Assembly (NCBI RefSeq): GCF_029689925.1
Contig: NZ_CP121445.1
Coordinates: 51,001-115,000, forward strand
From: Anaerocolumna sp. AGMB13025
GTDB taxonomy: Bacteria; Bacillota; Clostridia; Lachnospirales; Lachnospiraceae
Direction of reading: 5' to 3'
DNA: 64,000 nucleotides
In this document: in pieces, positions 60,554-64,000 of the stretch
Layout of the letters: every line of letters begins with the position of its first letter
Position numbering within the stretch: the stretch's first letter is position 1
The notes under the pieces: generated by a model
What the model was told of the DNA's origin: nothing
What the model saw: the letters and a program-made list of their open reading frames with translations, nothing else
Database searches by the model: none
Translations under genes and position numbers: made by a program

Positions 60554-61519
60554 ATGAACGAGACATTAATGAGCATTAAAAAGATGGGTATTGTCCCAGT
60601 AGTTAAACTAGAGCGTGCAGAAGATGCAGAACCTTTAGCAAAGGCACTGTGTGAAGGCGGTCTGCCCTGCGCGGAAGTAACCTTTCGTACCGATGCAGCT
60701 GAAGAAGCAATACGTATTATGACGACAAAGTACCCGGATATGCTTGTGGGAGCAGGGACCGTATTAACGACGGAACAGGTTGACCAGGCAGTAGACGCGG
60801 GTGCTTCTTTTATAGTGAGCCCCGGGCTCAATCCCAGAATTGTACAGTACTGTATCACCAAAGGGATTCCGATAACCCCGGGCTGTGCCAACCCCAGTGA
60901 TATAGAACAAGCAATTGAATTAGGTCTTGAAGTAGTTAAGTTTTTTCCCGCAGAAGCAGCAGGCGGGCTGAACATGATAAAAGCCATGTCGGCACCATAT
61001 GTTAATATGCAGTTTATGCCTACGGGAGGAATTAACGAAAAGAATTTAAATACCTATCTGGACTTTCCCAAAATTATTGCCTGCGGCGGTAGCTGGATGG
61101 TAAGTGATGCGCTGATTCAGAATAAAGAATTTGAAAAAATCAGGGAATTAACAAAAGAAGCCGTAACCAGAATGCTGGGTTTTGAAGTGCGCCATATTGG
61201 AATTAATGCCTCGGAGGAATCAGAGGCAGATAGTATTGCAGCATCTTTTGAGAAACTGTTTGGCTTTACACGGAATTCCGGAGTCAGTTCTGTATTTGCC
61301 GGACTTGGAATTGAAGTTATGAAAACACCATATCTCGGAAGTAATGGTCATATTGCGATTCAGACTAATTATATCGAGAGAGCAATCTACCATCTTGAAA
61401 AACAGGGCGTAGTTTTTAATAGGGATTCTGTAAAATATGATACTAACGGTAAAATGGCTGCAATTTATCTGGAAGAAGAGATTGGCGGCTTCGCCGTTCA
61501 TTTACTTCAAAGGAAGTAG
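60554..61519 (+). CDS. eda: KDPG/KHG aldolase fused to a VOC-like domain
   Basis: Residues 1-210 are 2-dehydro-3-deoxyphosphogluconate aldolase: MGIVPVVKLERAEDAEPLAKAL, EVTFRTDAAEEAI (catalytic Glu), VGAGTVLTTEQVDQAVDAG, GCANPSDIEQA, and the Schiff-base lysine in EVVKFFPAEAAGG. Residues 218-321 are a vicinal-oxygen-chelate/glyoxalase-like domain (VRHIGINAS, SFEKLFGFT, NGHIAIQTNYIERAIYHLEKQG). The fusion is unusual: aldolases normally have about 210 residues. The ATG at 60554 was chosen from the family start; the site upstream is weak (GCGGGAATT). The KDG kinase-like gene follows, giving the last two steps of 2-keto-3-deoxygluconate catabolism. Confidence 0.9.
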   Translation: MNETLMSIKKMGIVPVVKLERAEDAEPLAKALCEGGLPCAEVTFRTDAAEEAIRIMTTKYPDMLVGAGTVLTTEQVDQAVDAGASFIVSPGLNPRIVQYCITKGIPITPGCANPSDIEQAIELGLEVVKFFPAEAAGGLNMIKAMSAPYVNMQFMPTGGINEKNLNTYLDFPKIIACGGSWMVSDALIQNKEFEKIRELTKEAVTRMLGFEVRHIGINASEESEADSIAASFEKLFGFTRNSGVSSVFAGLGIEVMKTPYLGSNGHIAIQTNYIERAIYHLEKQGVVFNRDSVKYDTNGKMAAIYLEEEIGGFAVHLLQRK

Positions 61520-61545
61520 GAATACTTTATATAAGGCTATATAAT

Positions 61546-61690
61546 GATGTCAGGGTCAAAAGTTCATTTCTCACATGGCTCTTTGTAAAATTGAACAATA
61601 AAAGTATATCGAAAACTTCTTTTTGAATGCAATTTTTTTGAATATATTCAACATAGAAATTCTTGATTTTTACCTTTTGACCCCGACATC
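61546..61690. mobile_element. 145-bp MITE-like element
   Basis: The 17-bp terminal inverted repeats GATGTCAGGGTCAAAAG (61546-61562) and CTTTTGACCCCGACATC (61674-61690) differ at one base. The element is flanked by identical ATATAAT on both sides (61539-61545 and 61691-61697), as expected for a target duplication. The interior is AT-rich with no gene. The mobilising transposase is not in this window. Confidence 0.75.
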
Positions 61691-61804
61691 ATATAATTAA
61701 CTTAATATAACCAAACTTAATATAACAATCTTAATATAAACATATTTAATATAAACCCACTTAATCATTGTTGTATATAAATGAAGTGCAATTATGGAGG
61801 ACAT

Positions 61805-62839
61805 ATGAAGTTTTCAGAAGAAATAAAGGAATTTGATGCCCTGGCATTCGGTGAATTACTATTAAGATTATCATCACCTCTGAATGAGAGAATGATATCA
61901 GGAGCAGTGTTCGAAAAAAGAGCAGGTGGTGCGGAGCTTAATGTAGTATCCGGAATGTCTTTAATGGGTCTGCATACAGGAATCATCTCCAAACTCCCCA
62001 AAAGCGAACTTGGGATGTATATCAGGAATAATGTCCGGTTCTGTGGCGTAAGCGATGAAGGATTGATCTATGATGAAAGTCCGGAGGCAAGACTTGGGAT
62101 TTATTATTATGAACATGGAGTATATCCAAGAAAACCTACCGTTGTATATGACAGAAAAAACGCTTCTGTTAATTCAATAAAACCCGAAGATATTCCTGAA
62201 GAGATGTTTAACAGTACCAGATTGTTTCATACCAGCGGCATTTCACTGGCCCTTTCAGAACAGACTCGTAACACCGCTACAGCCTTCATAAAGAAATTCA
62301 AAGCTGCCGGTGCGTTAATATCCTTTGATGTAAATTTCAGAGCGAATCTGTGGTCCGAAGCAGATGCTAAGAGATACATAGAAGAGATTCTGCCTTACGT
62401 AGATATTTTGTTTATATCAGAGGAAACTTCCAGACGGACCTTTGGAAAGACCGGTGAATTAAAGGATATATTAAAATCCTTTGCAAAAGAATACAATATA
62501 GGAGTATTGGCATCAACCGAGCGTAAAATCATAAGCCCTAAAAAACATACTTTTGGTTCCACCATTTATAATGCCGAAGAGGATAAGTTTTATCAGGAAG
62601 AACCCTATGAAAATATTGAAGTAATCGATCGTATCGGCAGTGGTGATGCATATGTATCCGGTGTTTTATATGGTCTCCTTGCTTATGGTGACTGCAAAAA
62701 AGCCCTAGAATACGGTAATGCCGCCTGTGCGGTTAAAAACACGGTATTAGGTGATCTGCCTTCTACAGACAAAAGAGAAATAGATAGAATTATAGAAGGA
62801 CACCAAAGTACCGGTTATCAAAGTGAAATGAACCGGTAA
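61805..62839 (+). CDS. kdgK: PfkB family sugar kinase, likely 2-dehydro-3-deoxygluconokinase
   Basis: This 344-residue ribokinase-fold enzyme has the N-terminal DALAFGELLLRLSSP, GGAELNVVSGMSLMG (substrate site), SFDVNFRANLW, and the ATP/anion-hole motif DRIGSGDAYVSGVLYGLL with the catalytic Asp. It follows the KDPG aldolase gene, so phosphorylation of 2-keto-3-deoxygluconate in uronate or pectin breakdown fits. Another sugar acid is possible. I chose the ATG at 61805 because TGGAGG lies 6 bp upstream; the in-frame ATG at 61781 has no such site. A MITE separates it from eda. Confidence 0.88.
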   Translation: MKFSEEIKEFDALAFGELLLRLSSPLNERMISGAVFEKRAGGAELNVVSGMSLMGLHTGIISKLPKSELGMYIRNNVRFCGVSDEGLIYDESPEARLGIYYYEHGVYPRKPTVVYDRKNASVNSIKPEDIPEEMFNSTRLFHTSGISLALSEQTRNTATAFIKKFKAAGALISFDVNFRANLWSEADAKRYIEEILPYVDILFISEETSRRTFGKTGELKDILKSFAKEYNIGVLASTERKIISPKKHTFGSTIYNAEEDKFYQEEPYENIEVIDRIGSGDAYVSGVLYGLLAYGDCKKALEYGNAACAVKNTVLGDLPSTDKREIDRIIEGHQSTGYQSEMNR

Positions 62840-62905
62840 GATACATTCCTGTTTTAATACATATCTGAATAAGACAAAATTTATAAATATATGCTTTGAG
62901 ATTTA

Positions 62906-63046
62906 TTGTTTTAAGAACTATGTTGTTTTAAGAACTATGTTGTTTTAAGAACTATGTTATTTTAAGAATTATTTTGTTTTAAGAACTATGTTGTTTTTAA
63001 GAATTATTTTGTTTTTAAGAACTATTGTGTTGTTAAGAATTATTGA
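62906..63046 (+). repeat. 17-18 bp tandem repeat, about eight copies
   Basis: Units TTGTTTTAAGAACTATG and variants begin at 62906, 62923, 62940, 62957, 62974, 62991, 63009 and 63028. The first three are identical. The array is non-coding, with stops in all frames. Confidence 0.88.
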
Positions 63047-63066
63047 ATAAAACCATTATTTCATAT

Positions 63067-63149
63067 AAATGCATCTATATAAAACCTTAAAAGATAACAT
63101 TGACTAATGCCAAAAGGCGCAATTTTAGAGGTTTCTTATAGATGCATTT
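63067..63149. repeat. foldback element with 21-bp arms
   Basis: The arms 63067-63087 (AAATGCATCTATATAAAACCT) and 63129-63149 are reverse complements with two mismatches. A 41-nt loop contains a small TGCC-AAAA-GGCG hairpin. It is followed by TTTAATATAATTATATAATAG. It is a terminator-like or MITE-like element in the gap after kdgK. Confidence 0.65.
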
Positions 63150-63350
63150 TAATATAATTATATAATAGAAATGTCCAAATTAATTCTTACTTTATGTTTA
63201 ACTTTAAATCAAGAAAATTAGGAAGCAGCACTAAGGCTGTAACTTTCTGGATAAAAATGTTTTGTACAAACACTCGTGAAAAAATTATGCATACATTGTA
63301 CTGAAAATAAAAATGAGTTGTCAGAAATTTTATATTTCAGGAGGTTAAAT

Positions 63351-63794
63351 TTGGGCGGGAACAATTATAGTGATAACTATAATGGAAATAACTATAATGG
63401 AAATAACTATAATGGAAATAACTATAATGCTAATAATCATAATAGAAACAATTATAACAACAGTAACAATAATTGTAAAAAGCAAAGCCATACCCATGAA
63501 TACCTAGGCAGCGTTAAAATTGCAGACAAGGAAGACCCCCATAATCATAGATTTGCAGGTGTTACCGGAGAAGCAATACCAATGCCTGGCGGAAATCATT
63601 ATCATGAATTAGAAAATAGAACCGATTATTATGAAGATCATTTTCATATGATGTGCAATAAAACAGGACCTGGGATTCCAGTGGGAAATGACAGACATGT
63701 TCACTGCGTTAAAGGTGCTACCAGTGTAGATGATAATCATTGTCATGATTATATATTTGTTACCTTAATAGATGATCCTACAGGCTGTAAATAG
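63351..63794 (+). CDS. ymaF: YmaF family His-rich protein
   Basis: This 147-residue protein has an N-terminal low-complexity Asn/Tyr/Gly stretch (NNYNGN repeats, about 5-45) and a YmaF domain. The domain contains HTHEYLGSVKIADKEDPHNHRFAGVTGEAIPMPGG, GNHYHELENRTDYYEDHFH, and GNDRHVHCVKGATSVDDNHCHDY. The many regularly spaced His residues suggest metal binding. YmaF is of unknown function and is common in spore-formers. I chose the TTG at 63351 because AGGAGG lies 6 bp before it; the GTG at 63276 has no site. Confidence 0.85.
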   Translation: MGGNNYSDNYNGNNYNGNNYNGNNYNANNHNRNNYNNSNNNCKKQSHTHEYLGSVKIADKEDPHNHRFAGVTGEAIPMPGGNHYHELENRTDYYEDHFHMMCNKTGPGIPVGNDRHVHCVKGATSVDDNHCHDYIFVTLIDDPTGCK

Positions 63795-63850
63795 GTAAAT
63801 TAATATCTGGTCTAGTATTTTCAGTAGTTTCAATTTAATATAAATCTCTT

Positions 63851-63889
63851 AACCTGCTTATTAGTATAAATTAATAAGCAGGTTTCTTA
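63851..63889 (+). terminator. terminator of the ymaF gene
   Basis: AACCTGCTTATTA (63851-63863) and TAATAAGCAGGTT (63872-63884) form a perfect 13-bp stem, followed by TCTTATTTGG. Confidence 0.75.
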
Positions 63890-63990
63890 TTTGGTACCCC
63901 TGGCGGCTCACGTTTCAAAGAGTATTATTTGAAACTATATGAAACTAGAAAACCGCCGTGTACCAAATGATATGTACGGTGGTGATGTGA
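63889..63990 (+). other. structured sequence at the window edge
   Basis: ATTTGGTAC (63889-63897) pairs with GTACCAAAT (63960-63968), and GGCGG with CCGCC inside it. An alternative pairing joins ACCGCCGTGTAC (63952-63963) with ATGTACGGTGGT (63972-63983). The latter resembles the 3' part of some group II introns (domain V-like), but this is uncertain. An ATG at 63991 follows and may start the next gene. Confidence 0.35.
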
Positions 63991-64000
63991 ATGAAAGGCA

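Noticed and set aside
62906..63046. CRISPR array
   Set aside because: The units are directly adjacent, with no unique spacers and no cas genes nearby. The same applies to the arrays at 29979, 13991 and 44481.

Overview
The window (about 36-38% GC by eye) looks like the chromosome of a motile, endospore-forming, Gram-positive anaerobe of the Lachnospiraceae (Clostridium phytofermentans / Anaerocolumna / Lachnoclostridium type). The evidence is a flagellin and FliS pair, BofA and YyaC sporulation proteins, and many Clostridia-specific families (DUF5702, DUF6382-FHA, TSCPD, DUF5711). Family names are recognised from the translations; no database search was possible.

Layout. 1-4.6 kb: end of a flagellar locus (FliK-like protein, flagellin, FliS). 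4.7-5.4 kb: yaaL-like and bofA-like genes. 6.0-18.3 kb: a complete Tad/Flp type IVb pilus operon with two A24 prepilin peptidases, CpaE-like protein, CpaF ATPase, TadB and TadC, a 57-residue Flp pilin, a DUF5702 protein, two TadE-like pseudopilins and an FHA signalling protein. 18.7-31.4 kb: housekeeping genes (glpK, rhomboid protease, flavodoxin-SCP2 protein, histidine kinase, HIT, murG, TSCPD, mtnN, pgi, M15 peptidase). 31.4-33.8 kb: an IS1634-type insertion sequence between perfect 159-bp direct repeats that leave its small target gene intact. 34.2-37.4 kb: niaR-like regulator, then dnaX-ebfC-recR.

37.6-49.7 kb is the most unusual region, all on the minus strand. It holds a zinc phospholipase C-like protein with PLAT-like and jacalin-like C-terminal domains, a large LuxR/MalT-type (LAL) regulator, a 1420-residue secreted protein with four near-identical Ig-like repeats, a discoidin/cadherin-like protein, and three tiny phage tail-collar proteins. 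The phospholipase gene and the tail-collar operon are 9.6 kb apart but share one promoter design: a 17-bp box ATTACACYAGTGTGAGG, exactly 22 bp, then an extended -10 TGCTANAAT. This suggests a single regulon controlled by the LAL protein encoded between them, and it is my main candidate for an undescribed system.

49.9-64 kb: an orphan YvyF-like flagellar protein, a cyclic-di-GMP (GEMM-I) riboswitch with terminator in front of a chemoreceptor, a GNAT acetyltransferase, YyaC, an MPN-like/LysM membrane protein, DUF5711 and CvpA proteins, an Entner-Doudoroff pair (KDPG aldolase fused to a VOC domain, and a KDG-kinase-like PfkB protein), and a YmaF protein. Intergenic regions carry several short tandem repeats and foldback or MITE-like elements. 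No tRNA, rRNA or CRISPR array was seen.
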